Program-made: the position numbers and the translations under genes
Part shown: positions 8,809 to 16,507 of the stretch, piece by piece
How positions within the stretch are numbered: position 1 is the stretch's first letter
Layout of the letters: every line of letters starts with the position of its first letter
Notes under the pieces: model-generated
Seen by the model: only the letters and a program-made list of their open reading frames with translations
Database searches by the model: none
What the model was told of the DNA's origin: nothing
Origin: Armatimonadota bacterium
Lineage (GTDB): Bacteria > Armatimonadota > Hebobacteria > GCA-020354555 > CP070648
Length of the DNA stretch: 44,137 nucleotides
Assembly: GCA_020354555.1 (NCBI GenBank)
Contig: CP070648.1
Coordinates: 1,774,668 to 1,818,804, forward strand
Direction: 5' to 3'

Positions 8809-10044
8809 CTATTTTCTCGCCAGCCACTTGAGTTTGCCGGGATGGCTGCCGCCGATGGGTGATGCCCCATTGCCGCCGACCTTGATCGCCTTCTCGGCGA
8901 GATCGCGTATGGCGCGGGAAACGGCCGCATCGGGATGGCTGATGACGAAGGGCACGCCTTCGTTGATCGACGTGACCGCCAGCCCTGCGGCATTGGGGAT
9001 GCTGACGGTCGCCTCACGCCCGAACGCGCGGGCGATCTCTTCCACCTGGAGCCGGTTCTGTCGTGCGACGCGGTTGAGTACCAGGTGAATGCGTTCCTTT
9101 GACACGTAGTCGCGCGTCAGCAGTTGGTACAGCTTGCGCGTGTCGTTGAGTGTCGTCAGGTCGAACAGATTCGCCACCAAGAGCAGCGCCGTGGCATGCG
9201 TGAAGGCGAATATCGTGGTCTCGTAGAGCATGGGCGGGACGTCAAGCACGATGAACCGGTAGCTGCGCTTGAGATTGGTCAGCACCCCACTCAGGCACTT
9301 GACGCTGATCGAGCTGAGATCGCTCGGCTCGTTCGCCGCCACCAGCACTTTGAGTCCGGAGTCATGGGGCGTGAGGTGCGCCTCCACCAACTCCTGGTCT
9401 ATGTCGTCCTCCAGTGGAACCATGTCCACGAGGGTCCGCTTCGGGCGCAGGTTGAGCATCAGTGCCACGTCGCCGAACTGGGAATAGACGTCAACCAACG
9501 CCGTCTGCCCCGGGTATTGCTGCGCCAACGTGACGCCGAGGTTGGTCGCCAACGTCGTCTTGCCGACGCCGCCCTTGGCGCCGGCGACGGCGATGACCCG
9601 GGGCATGAGTTGTGGATCGGTGAGCGTCCGGAACTCGTGCGTGTGGCGCTTGTCGCCGGTTGCCCGAATGTCGCGTATCGCCTCGAGCAGATCGGTCGGC
9701 ACGAGCGGCTTGCTCAGGACGTCCTTGACCCCGGCGCGCATCGCCTGGCGCCACGTCTGCCCTGCGTCGCCGCCGGTCATCAGAACCGTCGCCACCTGTG
9801 GTGCTGCGAGCCAGACCGCCTCGGCCACCGAGATGCCGTCGAGCTCTCGCAGCTCGGCATCGACCAACACCACGTCCGGCGCGAGTTGCACCGCCATCTG
9901 CGATGCCTCCAGCCCATCCTGCGCAATGCCGACGACTTCCATGTCCTGCTGGTTGCTCAGGATGTGCAGGATCTGCTCGCTCTCAAACTCGTCACTACTC
10001 GCGACAACGACGCGAGCAGTGCTCTTCGCTTTGGCGGAAGACAT
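8809..10044 (-). CDS. cpaE: Pilus localisation ATPase CpaE/TadZ with N-terminal receiver domain
   Basis: 411 residues. Residues 10-125 form a response-receiver fold. Residues from about 148 form a MinD/ParA-type ATPase with the deviant Walker A GAKGGVGKTT (155-164), the switch-region DVYSQFGDVALML and FIVLDVPPM. TadZ proteins place the Tad machine at the cell pole. The receiver is often degenerate in this family, but here the phospho-acceptor position (D62 in VVLVDAELRELDG), threonine (T90) and lysine (K112 in SKPL) are all retained. The acidic N-terminal pocket is partial (DE at 18-19). The ATG directly abuts the cpaC stop codon (TAA-ATG), implying translational coupling. Confidence 0.93.
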   Translation of the reverse strand: MSSAKAKSTARVVVASSDEFESEQILHILSNQQDMEVVGIAQDGLEASQMAVQLAPDVVLVDAELRELDGISVAEAVWLAAPQVATVLMTGGDAGQTWRQAMRAGVKDVLSKPLVPTDLLEAIRDIRATGDKRHTHEFRTLTDPQLMPRVIAVAGAKGGVGKTTLATNLGVTLAQQYPGQTALVDVYSQFGDVALMLNLRPKRTLVDMVPLEDDIDQELVEAHLTPHDSGLKVLVAANEPSDLSSISVKCLSGVLTNLKRSYRFIVLDVPPMLYETTIFAFTHATALLLVANLFDLTTLNDTRKLYQLLTRDYVSKERIHLVLNRVARQNRLQVEEIARAFGREATVSIPNAAGLAVTSINEGVPFVISHPDAAVSRAIRDLAEKAIKVGGNGASPIGGSHPGKLKWLARK

Positions 10045-11568
10045 TTACTGGATCTCTCCGATCTTCTCGAGGGCGGACTCGGTGCGTGCCGCGGCCGAGC
10101 TCTCGGTCACGATCTCGGGCGTGACGAGAATCACCAGCTCCGTTTCGCGCAACTGCTTGTCGGTGCGCTTGAACAACTCTCCGATGATCGGAATGTCGCC
10201 CAGGAGCGGGATCTTGCGCACGCTCTCCGACAGCTCGCTCTGATACAAACCGCCGATGACGAGGGTCTGCCCGTCGCCAATATGCACCACGCTGTGCGCG
10301 CGCCGCGTCCGCAGCGCGGGCAGCAGGATGTTGCTCACCACGATCGCGTTCCCGAAGTCGAGGCTGCTCACCTCGGGCGTGACTTCGAGATCTATGCTCT
10401 TGCCGTTCGCGCCGATATTGCCCGTGATCTCGAGCCTGACGCCGAACTCCTTCCACTCGACCGTGACCGCACCGGCGGCCGAGGTCGCCGCTCCGGTCGT
10501 CGACTGCACCACGGGGATCGGAATCTCCCCGCCGACGAGCATATCCGCGGTCTCGCCCTCGGCCACGAGCAGGTTGGGCTCGGCGAGGACGCGCGCCTTG
10601 TTGTCCGTGACCAGCGCCTTGAGTCGGGCGCTGATGCCTTCGAGTCTGCGGATCGGTCCGCCGTCTGCGAGCGCAACCGGTCCCGAGAACACCTCGCCGA
10701 AGAGGATCGGCTGGTCCTTGCCCAGGTACTGGGTGATCCCGCCCTCTGCGGAACTGCTCGTCAGGCCGCCCCAGTCAATACCGATGTCGCTCAGGGCGGA
10801 CTTGTCAACATCCACCACCTTCACGTGCACCAGGATCTGGCGGGGCTCGTAGGCGGGCGCGGACACCATGTCCACAACAGCCACCTGCGTCCCCAGGACC
10901 TTGATGATCTGCTCCATGCGCTTCTTTTGCTCGGGAGTCGCCGTGCCCTCGAACATGAGCGTGCTGTCGGTCAGGGCATATACCGTGACATCCGGCCCGA
11001 CCGCGCTCTGGATCTGCTCGATGTCGAGCGGGGGCTTCTCCGGCTTGATGCGCACCTGGATCAGGTTCTGGACCTTCGGCGCGTAGGCGCTCGCGATCGC
11101 CTCGGCGCGCTGCGCTGCGTAGGCGGTCTCCACCTCGCCATCGAGGAGGATGACGCCATTGTGCTCGCTGACAGTGATGCCGGGGTGCGCGATGGTGTCG
11201 CGAATCTTCGCGACCACCTCGGGCATGACCGACGGCACTCCCGTCACCACGAGGCGGAACGTGTGCTGACCCTTCTCGTCCCAGACGTAGAGGTCGGTGG
11301 CGCCGGCCATTCTCGCGGTGACCATGATCTGCTTGGCCGACAGCACGACGTAGTCTGCGATAGCGGGATCAGCGACCGCCGCCCGCTTGATGCCCTGGAA
11401 ATCCAACACCTCGGAGGCGCCCAGCATCATGGGCTTCTCCACTGCCGGGTCGGCGCTCACCTGCTGCCCCCAGCCGCTGCCGGCGAGGGCGACGAGCAGG
11501 ACGGTCATCATCAGGGCGAGCACCGCCCGACGCGCCAACTGCTGTGCGATATGTGGTCTCGTTTTCAT
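10045..11568 (-). CDS. cpaC: Flp pilus outer-membrane secretin CpaC/RcpA
   Basis: 507 residues with a signal peptide (ALMMTVLLVALAGSGWGQQ, about 15-35). Next come the pilus-secretin N domain (MLGASEVLDFQGIKRA, then AGATDLYVWDEKG), a BON-like stretch (GVILLDGEVETAYAAQRAEA), and the secretin domain (HVKVVDVDKSALSDIGIDWG, VLAEPNLLVAEGETADMLVGG, HSVVHIGDGQTLVIGGLY). It forms the outer-membrane gate through which the Flp pilus leaves, which itself implies a diderm cell. The insert GAATSAAGAVTVEWKEFGVRL is normal for the family. No separate pilotin or RcpB is encoded nearby. The gene lies 82 nt downstream of cpaB and abuts cpaE. Confidence 0.94.
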   Translation of the reverse strand: MKTRPHIAQQLARRAVLALMMTVLLVALAGSGWGQQVSADPAVEKPMMLGASEVLDFQGIKRAAVADPAIADYVVLSAKQIMVTARMAGATDLYVWDEKGQHTFRLVVTGVPSVMPEVVAKIRDTIAHPGITVSEHNGVILLDGEVETAYAAQRAEAIASAYAPKVQNLIQVRIKPEKPPLDIEQIQSAVGPDVTVYALTDSTLMFEGTATPEQKKRMEQIIKVLGTQVAVVDMVSAPAYEPRQILVHVKVVDVDKSALSDIGIDWGGLTSSSAEGGITQYLGKDQPILFGEVFSGPVALADGGPIRRLEGISARLKALVTDNKARVLAEPNLLVAEGETADMLVGGEIPIPVVQSTTGAATSAAGAVTVEWKEFGVRLEITGNIGANGKSIDLEVTPEVSSLDFGNAIVVSNILLPALRTRRAHSVVHIGDGQTLVIGGLYQSELSESVRKIPLLGDIPIIGELFKRTDKQLRETELVILVTPEIVTESSAAARTESALEKIGEIQ

Positions 11569-11620
11569 AGTTCTCGCTGCGCACCCTCGAAAACGGGTCC
11601 GCTTCCTCCTTTGGGCTCAC

Positions 11621-11641
11621 GCCCCGCACGTGCTGTGGGGC
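11621..11641 (-). promoter_or_regulatory. Short hairpin between cpaB and cpaC
   Basis: On the transcribed strand GCCCCACA and TGCGGGGC pair at seven of eight positions around a 5-nt loop, in the 82-nt gap between cpaB and cpaC. There is no U-tract. It could mark an mRNA processing point or a stability element within the operon; this is inference. Confidence 0.3.
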
Positions 11642-11650
11642 GCGGCGGCA

Positions 11651-12637
11651 TTATTCAGGACGAACGTCCACGGTGCTCTTCTGGGTGCCGCGCACCGTCT
11701 CAACCGTGACGGGTGCGCTGTACGCGTCCTCGCCGATCTTGACGCGATTCGAGAAAGTCACAGGCTGCGGCTTGGACTCGGGACCGCTGTCGCTATAGAG
11801 CCCTGAGCCGAAGCGCGGATAGCCGCCGGCGAAAGCCGGAGAGGTGTAGGCAGCCGGCAGGACCCGCGCAGTCGGTTGCGCCGGCGCAGCGCCGGAGCGC
11901 GATTCAGACCGAATGCCGATGAGGGCGTCGCTGCGCACGCCGTCCAGAGCCACATGGACAATGTCGCCCACGGGGCGCAGGGTCAGCCTCAGCCTGCCCT
12001 TGGACTCGGCGAGGATCAGCTTCTCCGCATCCGCCGGATCGAGGGCGAGCGTGGCGTTGGGCTGCTCTTTGGGTCGCGCCGCCTTGTCGGACTTCGGCTG
12101 GTCAACTTCCTCGGGCAGCACTTCCGCCCCGATGGCCAGCAACTCGAGGTCCTGGAGCACGGTCTTCGTGACACTGACCTTGTCGACCTCAAAGGTGGCG
12201 AGCACGTCAACGTGATCGCCCGCCTTGAGGAAGCCGGCAACGCCAATGATCGGATCGAGCGCCACCGTCACCGCGCGCATGCCCTCGGGCACGACGTAGG
12301 CGAGGCCGAGGGATGCCGTGCGCGGCGCGACTGCTGCGCGCTGCACCGGCTCGTCCGCCGCCAGCGCGGTGATCGTCACGCGGCCCATGACCTCCCGCAT
12401 CGAGGTCGCGCTGTTCGCCGGCAGGGTGCCGATCGGTCGCGTCGCCTCACGCACCATTCCCGGCTCGATCACCGTGCGCAGCGGTATGTCCTGCGCCGCG
12501 ACGACGACCTGCACCGGTTCCGTCATCTCCGCTGCGCGCGCCTTTTCCCGGGTGAGGAAGAGATACGCCAGCAGAGCCGCCGCCAGCCCCGCGCACAGGG
12601 CCGCCAGCACGATTCCCCTTCTCGTCAACTTGCTCAT
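11651..12637 (-). CDS. cpaB: Flp pilus assembly protein CpaB/RcpC
   Basis: 328 residues. An N-terminal signal-anchor (RGIVLAALCAGLAAALLAYL) is followed by the SAF domain (VVVAAQDIPLRTVIEPGMV, then AADEPVQRAAV) and the CpaB core (VPEGMRAVTVALDPIIGVAGF, KAGDHVDVLATF, KTVLQDLELLAIG, LALDPADAEKLILAESKGRL). It is a periplasmic partner of the secretin and is thought to contact peptidoglycan or stabilise the channel. The ATG at 12637 is preferred over longer in-frame starts because AGGAGG (complement of 12645-12650) lies 7 nt upstream. The roughly 60-residue C-terminal tail rich in Pro, Ser and Gly is probably unstructured. Confidence 0.92.
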   Translation of the reverse strand: MSKLTRRGIVLAALCAGLAAALLAYLFLTREKARAAEMTEPVQVVVAAQDIPLRTVIEPGMVREATRPIGTLPANSATSMREVMGRVTITALAADEPVQRAAVAPRTASLGLAYVVPEGMRAVTVALDPIIGVAGFLKAGDHVDVLATFEVDKVSVTKTVLQDLELLAIGAEVLPEEVDQPKSDKAARPKEQPNATLALDPADAEKLILAESKGRLRLTLRPVGDIVHVALDGVRSDALIGIRSESRSGAAPAQPTARVLPAAYTSPAFAGGYPRFGSGLYSDSGPESKPQPVTFSNRVKIGEDAYSAPVTVETVRGTQKSTVDVRPE

Positions 12638-12673
12638 CACATGTCCTCCTGCAAAGCTGTTCGTCCGGCTCAT

Positions 12674-13675
12674 CTACTCGATAAGCTTGAAAGTGAACAC
12701 CCCGTAGTCCGGCCCGGACCCGCCGCCCCCGGGGATGGTGTAATCAAGGAAGTAGCCATGGACTTCCCCGCCGCTGCACGATTCAACCCAGAACGAGGCA
12801 AACCCCAGGATCTCGACCCCGGTGCGACCATTGCCCAGCGGGCTGATGATAGGGACGATGACGATCCTCGGGTTGCCGTAGTCGTAGTTGTCCCACGTGT
12901 CGTCGGCCCAGGGCTCTTGCTGCGCGCGCTCGAAGAGCGACTCGTCCCCGCTCGGCTCGTTGACCACCGCCTGCTTGGTCGGGCCGACCATGTTGCCGGG
13001 CTCGGTGTCGGTGATGTCACCGACCTCGACGGTGCCGTCGAAGCCCCACATGATGTCGTGCATGTAGACGTCGCCGCCGCTGCTGCCGTCGCCCAGGCTG
13101 CGCTGGAGGGCGAGCGGGTAGAAGTTGCCGCCTGTCTTGGCCGTCGAGCCGTCGCCGAGGTCGGTCTGGCTGCCGACCTTGAGCGTGTAGAGCACGCCGT
13201 TGTTGTACTCGTACGGAGTGCCGTCGTAGCTGTACCACGGTATGCCCCACGGCACCACGCGGCCGGCCACCGAGCCGACCGGGCCGGTCTTGAGCACCAC
13301 CGCGTACGCAGATACAAGCTTATTATCGAAGCCAAGGATGCGGGCGAAGGTGTGGTCAACCGTCATCTGGCCGTCGACGCGGATCTTGGTTGCGCCTTCG
13401 GGGGTGATGCCGTCGGCCGGGAAAGAGACTTGGTGCTGCGACATGTCGTTGGCTACGGCACACTCGGACGCTTCTGCTTCCGCCTTGGCCTGGTCAGGCA
13501 GTTCCAGACCACCGGCGAGAGCCGATGCGTCGCACGAGTTCACCAGGTACTGGCGCGCCGCGTAGAGGCGCCCCACGTCAACCGCGAGGGCGGTCATCCC
13601 GATCAGGACGACGATCAGGATCGCCGCCATGACCAGGCTGATTCCGCGTTCGTCTTTCAGCGGATTGCGAATCAT
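12674..13675 (-). CDS. TadG-like pilus-associated protein
   Basis: 333 residues. The N-terminus (KDERGISLVMAAILIVVLIG, residues 7-26) is the pseudopilin-like anchor of TadE/TadG proteins, with a glycine at 11 before the hydrophobic helix. DVGRLYAARQYLVNSCDASAL then matches the TadG/DUF2134 N-terminal region, where a VWA-type domain often follows. Here the remaining 240 residues are an extracytoplasmic domain rich in Gly, Asp, Tyr and Trp without a recognisable MIDAS motif. The start at 13675 is chosen because AAGGGGGA precedes it by 8 nt and a longer frame would add about 39 residues unlike any pseudopilin leader. It follows tadE by 14 nt. It is probably a minor pilin or surface component. 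Confidence 0.82.
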   Translation of the reverse strand: MIRNPLKDERGISLVMAAILIVVLIGMTALAVDVGRLYAARQYLVNSCDASALAGGLELPDQAKAEAEASECAVANDMSQHQVSFPADGITPEGATKIRVDGQMTVDHTFARILGFDNKLVSAYAVVLKTGPVGSVAGRVVPWGIPWYSYDGTPYEYNNGVLYTLKVGSQTDLGDGSTAKTGGNFYPLALQRSLGDGSSGGDVYMHDIMWGFDGTVEVGDITDTEPGNMVGPTKQAVVNEPSGDESLFERAQQEPWADDTWDNYDYGNPRIVIVPIISPLGNGRTGVEILGFASFWVESCSGGEVHGYFLDYTIPGGGGSGPDYGVFTFKLIE

Positions 13676-13689
13676 TGGAGTGATCCCCC

Positions 13690-14157
13690 TTATTCCCTGC
13701 GCATCACGACTTCGGACTTGAGCGGGAGCGCGTCTCCCTGCACCCCGCTCAGCCACGAGAAGAAGCTCCCGGTAATGAGATGATGCGGCCAATTGAGCGT
13801 GACTTTGATGAGAGTTCCGGGAGGCGCACTGTTCTCGCTGCCCCCACCGACGTCGCCGAGCGCGTAAGGATAGGTAAGTCCCTCGTCGGTCGAGTAGGAC
13901 AGGTCTATCGTCAGCTCGTCGTGGTTGGGCAAAGCGCCGGCGGTGTTGACGATGCGTTCCTCGATCGCCGCCACGGGCTTGCCCAACGAGGCGTGCCGCG
14001 ACCCCTCACGTCCGACTTGGACGAGGGTCAACTGGTGCAAGAACAGCACGCCAAATTCAATGATGCCCAGGAACAGCATCAGCAGTATGGGCAGGATCAG
14101 CGCGAACTCGACCAGCGCTGCTCCTCGCCGCCTATTCTTGGTCTGTGGCCATATCAC
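13690..14157 (-). CDS. tadE: TadE-type pseudopilin
   Basis: 155 residues. The leader MIWPQTKNRRRG ends in glycine 12. The processed helix AALVEFALILPILLMLFLG follows, with glutamate at mature position 5 and phenylalanine at 6, as required for the Tad prepilin peptidase. The rest is a small extracytoplasmic domain (VGREGSRHASLGKP, then the C-terminal SEVVMRRE). TadE is a minor pseudopilin thought to prime Flp pilus assembly. It sits between the peptidase gene (15 nt upstream) and the TadG-like gene (14 nt downstream). Confidence 0.9.
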   Translation of the reverse strand: MIWPQTKNRRRGAALVEFALILPILLMLFLGIIEFGVLFLHQLTLVQVGREGSRHASLGKPVAAIEERIVNTAGALPNHDELTIDLSYSTDEGLTYPYALGDVGGGSENSAPPGTLIKVTLNWPHHLITGSFFSWLSGVQGDALPLKSEVVMRRE

Positions 14158-14172
14158 TTTGGCTTCACCTCT

Positions 14173-14682
14173 TTACGCGCCGAGCGCCAGAGCCGCCAGC
14201 GAGCCGAGGGCAATGGCTATGGAGTACGGAATCTTGCCCAGCGCCGACCCGGTTGCGAGATCCGTGTGCACGCCGCCGGCATTCGCGAGCAGGTTCGTGA
14301 GCATGTTGACCGCGGTTGCCCGGACGGCTCGCCGCCGAATCATCCACACCGCCGCGAGCACGCCGCCAAACACCCCGGTCAGCAGCATCGCCCATATCGT
14401 GAAGTGGAATCCCTTGAGCGCTCCCACCGCGATCAACAGCTTGGCGTCGCCGCCGCCCAGGCCGGCGACCGCGGACAGCATCAGCACCGCGCCGAGCGCA
14501 ATCCCCGCGCCCAGCGCATGATCGCCCAGTCCAGCCGCGCCGCCTGCCACCCCGCCGAGCGTCAGTCCGGCGGCGGCGCACGGGACGGTGAGCTTGTTGT
14601 AGATCTTGCCGCTCCGCAGGTCGGTGACGACCGCCACGGCCAGCATCGCTATCATCAGGCTTGTCGCAACTATCTCGAACAT
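14173..14682 (-). CDS. cpaA: Prepilin peptidase CpaA/TadV (aspartic protease, family A24)
   Basis: 169-residue polytopic membrane protease with five or six hydrophobic segments. The two catalytic aspartates are D21 (VVTDLRSGKIYN) and D79 (GLGGGDAKLL), both in their usual context just after transmembrane helices. It removes the short leader of Flp pilin and of TadE at the glycine junction. It lacks the N-terminal methyltransferase domain of PilD-type enzymes, as is normal for the Tad system. It is the first gene after flp, separated by 148 nt that contain competing hairpins. Confidence 0.93.
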   Translation of the reverse strand: MFEIVATSLMIAMLAVAVVTDLRSGKIYNKLTVPCAAAGLTLGGVAGGAAGLGDHALGAGIALGAVLMLSAVAGLGGGDAKLLIAVGALKGFHFTIWAMLLTGVFGGVLAAVWMIRRRAVRATAVNMLTNLLANAGGVHTDLATGSALGKIPYSIAIALGSLAALALGA

Positions 14683-14740
14683 ATTAGTGCAGGCCCCTTG
14701 AGATGACGAAAATCAACTTGACTGTCCTGTTGCGGCAGGC

Positions 14741-14806
14741 GGGGCTTCGCTGGCGATCATCTGTCCAGCAGGGGCCCGAGCGAAGCAGCACGCCGAACGA
14801 AGCCCC
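14741..14806 (-). promoter_or_regulatory. Two mutually exclusive hairpins between flp and the downstream Tad operon
   Basis: GGGGCTTCG (14741-14749) pairs perfectly over 9 bp with CGAAGCCCC (14798-14806). The overlapping GCTTCGCT (14744-14751) can instead pair over 8 bp with AGCGAAGC (14779-14786). Only one can form at a time. No U-run follows in the minus-strand transcript, so this is not a plain intrinsic terminator. It could be a stabiliser of the flp message or a switch controlling read-through to tadV. The latter is inference. Confidence 0.45.
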
Positions 14807-14830
14807 CGCGCCTTGCCGCGCCATGCATCA

Positions 14831-15025
14831 CTACGGGGTCGGCTGAACCTGACCCCCAGTGCCGGGGAGGGAGGTCTGCGCGCCGTCGAAAGTCTGGCCC
14901 GTCTTCTGGCCCAGGGCGGTAACGACCAGGATGCACACAATGGCGATCAGCGCCAGCATCAGCGCGTACTCTACCATCGTGGCGCCCTCCTCATCGCTCC
15001 ACAGTGCCTTGATCCGCTCGATCAT
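14831..15025 (-). CDS. flp: Flp major pilin precursor
   Basis: 64 residues. The leader MIERIKALWSDEEG ends at glycine 14, followed by the mature N-terminus ATMVEYALMLALIAIVCILV with the hallmark Glu-Tyr at mature positions 5-6. Mature length is about 50 residues, typical of Flp pilins, with a short Gly/Thr/Pro-rich tail. It is the structural subunit of the Tad pilus and the first gene of the operon. The ATG at 15025 is preceded by GGGGGTGA, and a longer reading frame would put about 50 meaningless residues before a normal leader. The gene stands slightly apart from the rest, as is usual where the pilin must be made in excess. Confidence 0.95.
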   Translation of the reverse strand: MIERIKALWSDEEGATMVEYALMLALIAIVCILVVTALGQKTGQTFDGAQTSLPGTGGQVQPTP

Positions 15026-15473
15026 TCTCTTTTCACCCCCTTCCGGTGAATGGTGTGTGCTACTCGCGGCAGCGAAACGCATCAGGTCATGGAATTGTGC
15101 CGTTGAACGACTGAGGTCAGTGCTGCAAAAGAGGCTGTGATCCGTGCTTCGCTGGTTCGCTCGTAACATCGCCTTCAATCCTACAGGGCAAAGCCGATCT
15201 CAACAATCCGGCGCAGGTTCTAAATCGTGAAGTCGCGCGGTGCAACAGATGCGGCCACAGGGACTAGTACGGTGGTACTACCGCCGAGCGCGATTGACTG
15301 AGCTACGTGCGGGCCGCAAGCCGCGCCGCTCGCTCGAATCGGAGGCCAGGGGCGCGCTCTGGGGCACCCAGCAGAGGTCTCACGGCATTCCACGGCGTAG
15401 TTGACGAGCGTGCGCGGCAGGGGCTCTCGCCGCCGCGCGCAACTTCCCGGGAGAGGGCCGGTACCACCGTCCG
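15026..15473. other. Divergent non-coding region between flp and the EamA gene
   Basis: 448 bases with no convincing gene on either strand. It must hold the leftward promoter of the Tad operon and probably a rightward promoter for the permease cluster, but I cannot see a clear -35/-10 or -24/-12 pair for either. GCGCGGC (15412-15418) and GCCGCGC (15432-15438) form a perfect 7-bp dyad 35 nt before the permease start. Confidence 0.5.
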
Positions 15474-16466
15474 ATGGATTCTCTTGCCCCCGTCGAGGTC
15501 GCCCCGCACGGACGCCACAACGTCCCGGTTGGCGCTGCTTGGGGCGTCGCGATGGCGTGCTTCTACAGCTCGGTGTTCCTGATCTGGGGCCGGATGACGA
15601 AGGTGCTGCCCAGTCCGGTGGTCGGGTTCGGCGCGTATGCCGGCGCGCTGCTTGTGATCGTCGTCGGGCTACTGCTCGCGGGGCGAGGCGAGCACCTGCG
15701 TCCGGCGCGACGTCACTGGTCGGGCCTGCTCATCATCGGCGCGATTGGTTTCACGATCAACGCGAGCGCCCTGGCCGGTATCGCCCTGAGCACCGCGACC
15801 AAGGCCGCGATCCTCACCCGCACGGACACGTTCTTCGCAGCGCTGCTCGCCGTCCTGTTCATCGGGGAACGCCTGGGCCGGGGCGCGATTCCCGGGCTGC
15901 TGCTCATGTTCGCCGGCGCGGGATTGTCAATGGACGTGCGGCTGTCCGAGCTGACACTGCCGAGCGGGGCCGACTTGCTGTTCCTGGTGGCCGCCTTGTG
16001 CCTCGGGCTTAACGCGGTTATTATTAAGACCCGCCTGCGCCATCTCTCGCGGTTCACGGTGGCTGCTTTCAACATCGGGGTCACGATGTGTCTGTTCGCG
16101 GTTCTGGTCACCGTTGGCGGCCAGTGGGGTGAGGTGTCCCGCCTCGTCAGCCCGGCGCTCGGCTTGCCGATCCTGCTGTGCGGCTGCTTGATGGTGGGGA
16201 GCTACATCTCGTACTACAGCGCGTTGGCGCTGCTGCAGAGTTGGGAGGCGCGGTCGTTCTCGCTCTTGGTGCCGCCGATCGTAGGCGTGGCCTCGCTCAT
16301 CCTGTTTGGCGAGACGGTGGGCGGAGTGCGGGTCGCGGGGATGGCGTGCGTGGTTGCCGGCGCGCTGATCGTGAATCGCGCGCGCAGCGCGGAGGAGCAG
16401 CGCGTCCTGCACTCGGGAGCTGAACTTCGTTGCGGCGGGCTGAGCGAGCGACGCGACGTGGAGTAA
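15474..16466 (+). CDS. EamA/DMT-superfamily permease
   Basis: 330 residues with ten predicted transmembrane helices arranged as two EamA repeats. The first (about 20-150) includes LAGIALSTATKAAILTRTDT and FFAALLAVLFIGERLG. The second (about 165-312) includes the mirrored FSLLVPPIVGVASLILFGETV and VAGMACVVAGALIVNR. DMT permeases export or import small metabolites, and the substrate cannot be read from sequence. The C-terminal 20 residues are charged and cytoplasmic. It is the first gene of a plus-strand run of six, with the next gene 41 nt downstream. The start is uncertain because no strong ribosome site precedes the ATG. Confidence 0.88.
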   Translation: MDSLAPVEVAPHGRHNVPVGAAWGVAMACFYSSVFLIWGRMTKVLPSPVVGFGAYAGALLVIVVGLLLAGRGEHLRPARRHWSGLLIIGAIGFTINASALAGIALSTATKAAILTRTDTFFAALLAVLFIGERLGRGAIPGLLLMFAGAGLSMDVRLSELTLPSGADLLFLVAALCLGLNAVIIKTRLRHLSRFTVAAFNIGVTMCLFAVLVTVGGQWGEVSRLVSPALGLPILLCGCLMVGSYISYYSALALLQSWEARSFSLLVPPIVGVASLILFGETVGGVRVAGMACVVAGALIVNRARSAEEQRVLHSGAELRCGGLSERRDVE

Positions 16467-16507
16467 GGGCGCCGCGGTTGATTCGATGTCGAAAGGGTTC
16501 ACATGAA

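Noticed and set aside
9124-11709. Very long open frame (861 codons) on the plus strand opposite cpaE and cpaC
   Set aside because: It lies antisense to two unmistakable Tad genes; its translation is rich in Arg, His, Asp and Gln without domains, as expected for the opposite strand of GC-rich coding DNA.
15303-15518. Small minus-strand open frame between flp and the permease
   Set aside because: Arg/Ala-rich composition with no motif and no ribosome site; it would also overlap the permease start.
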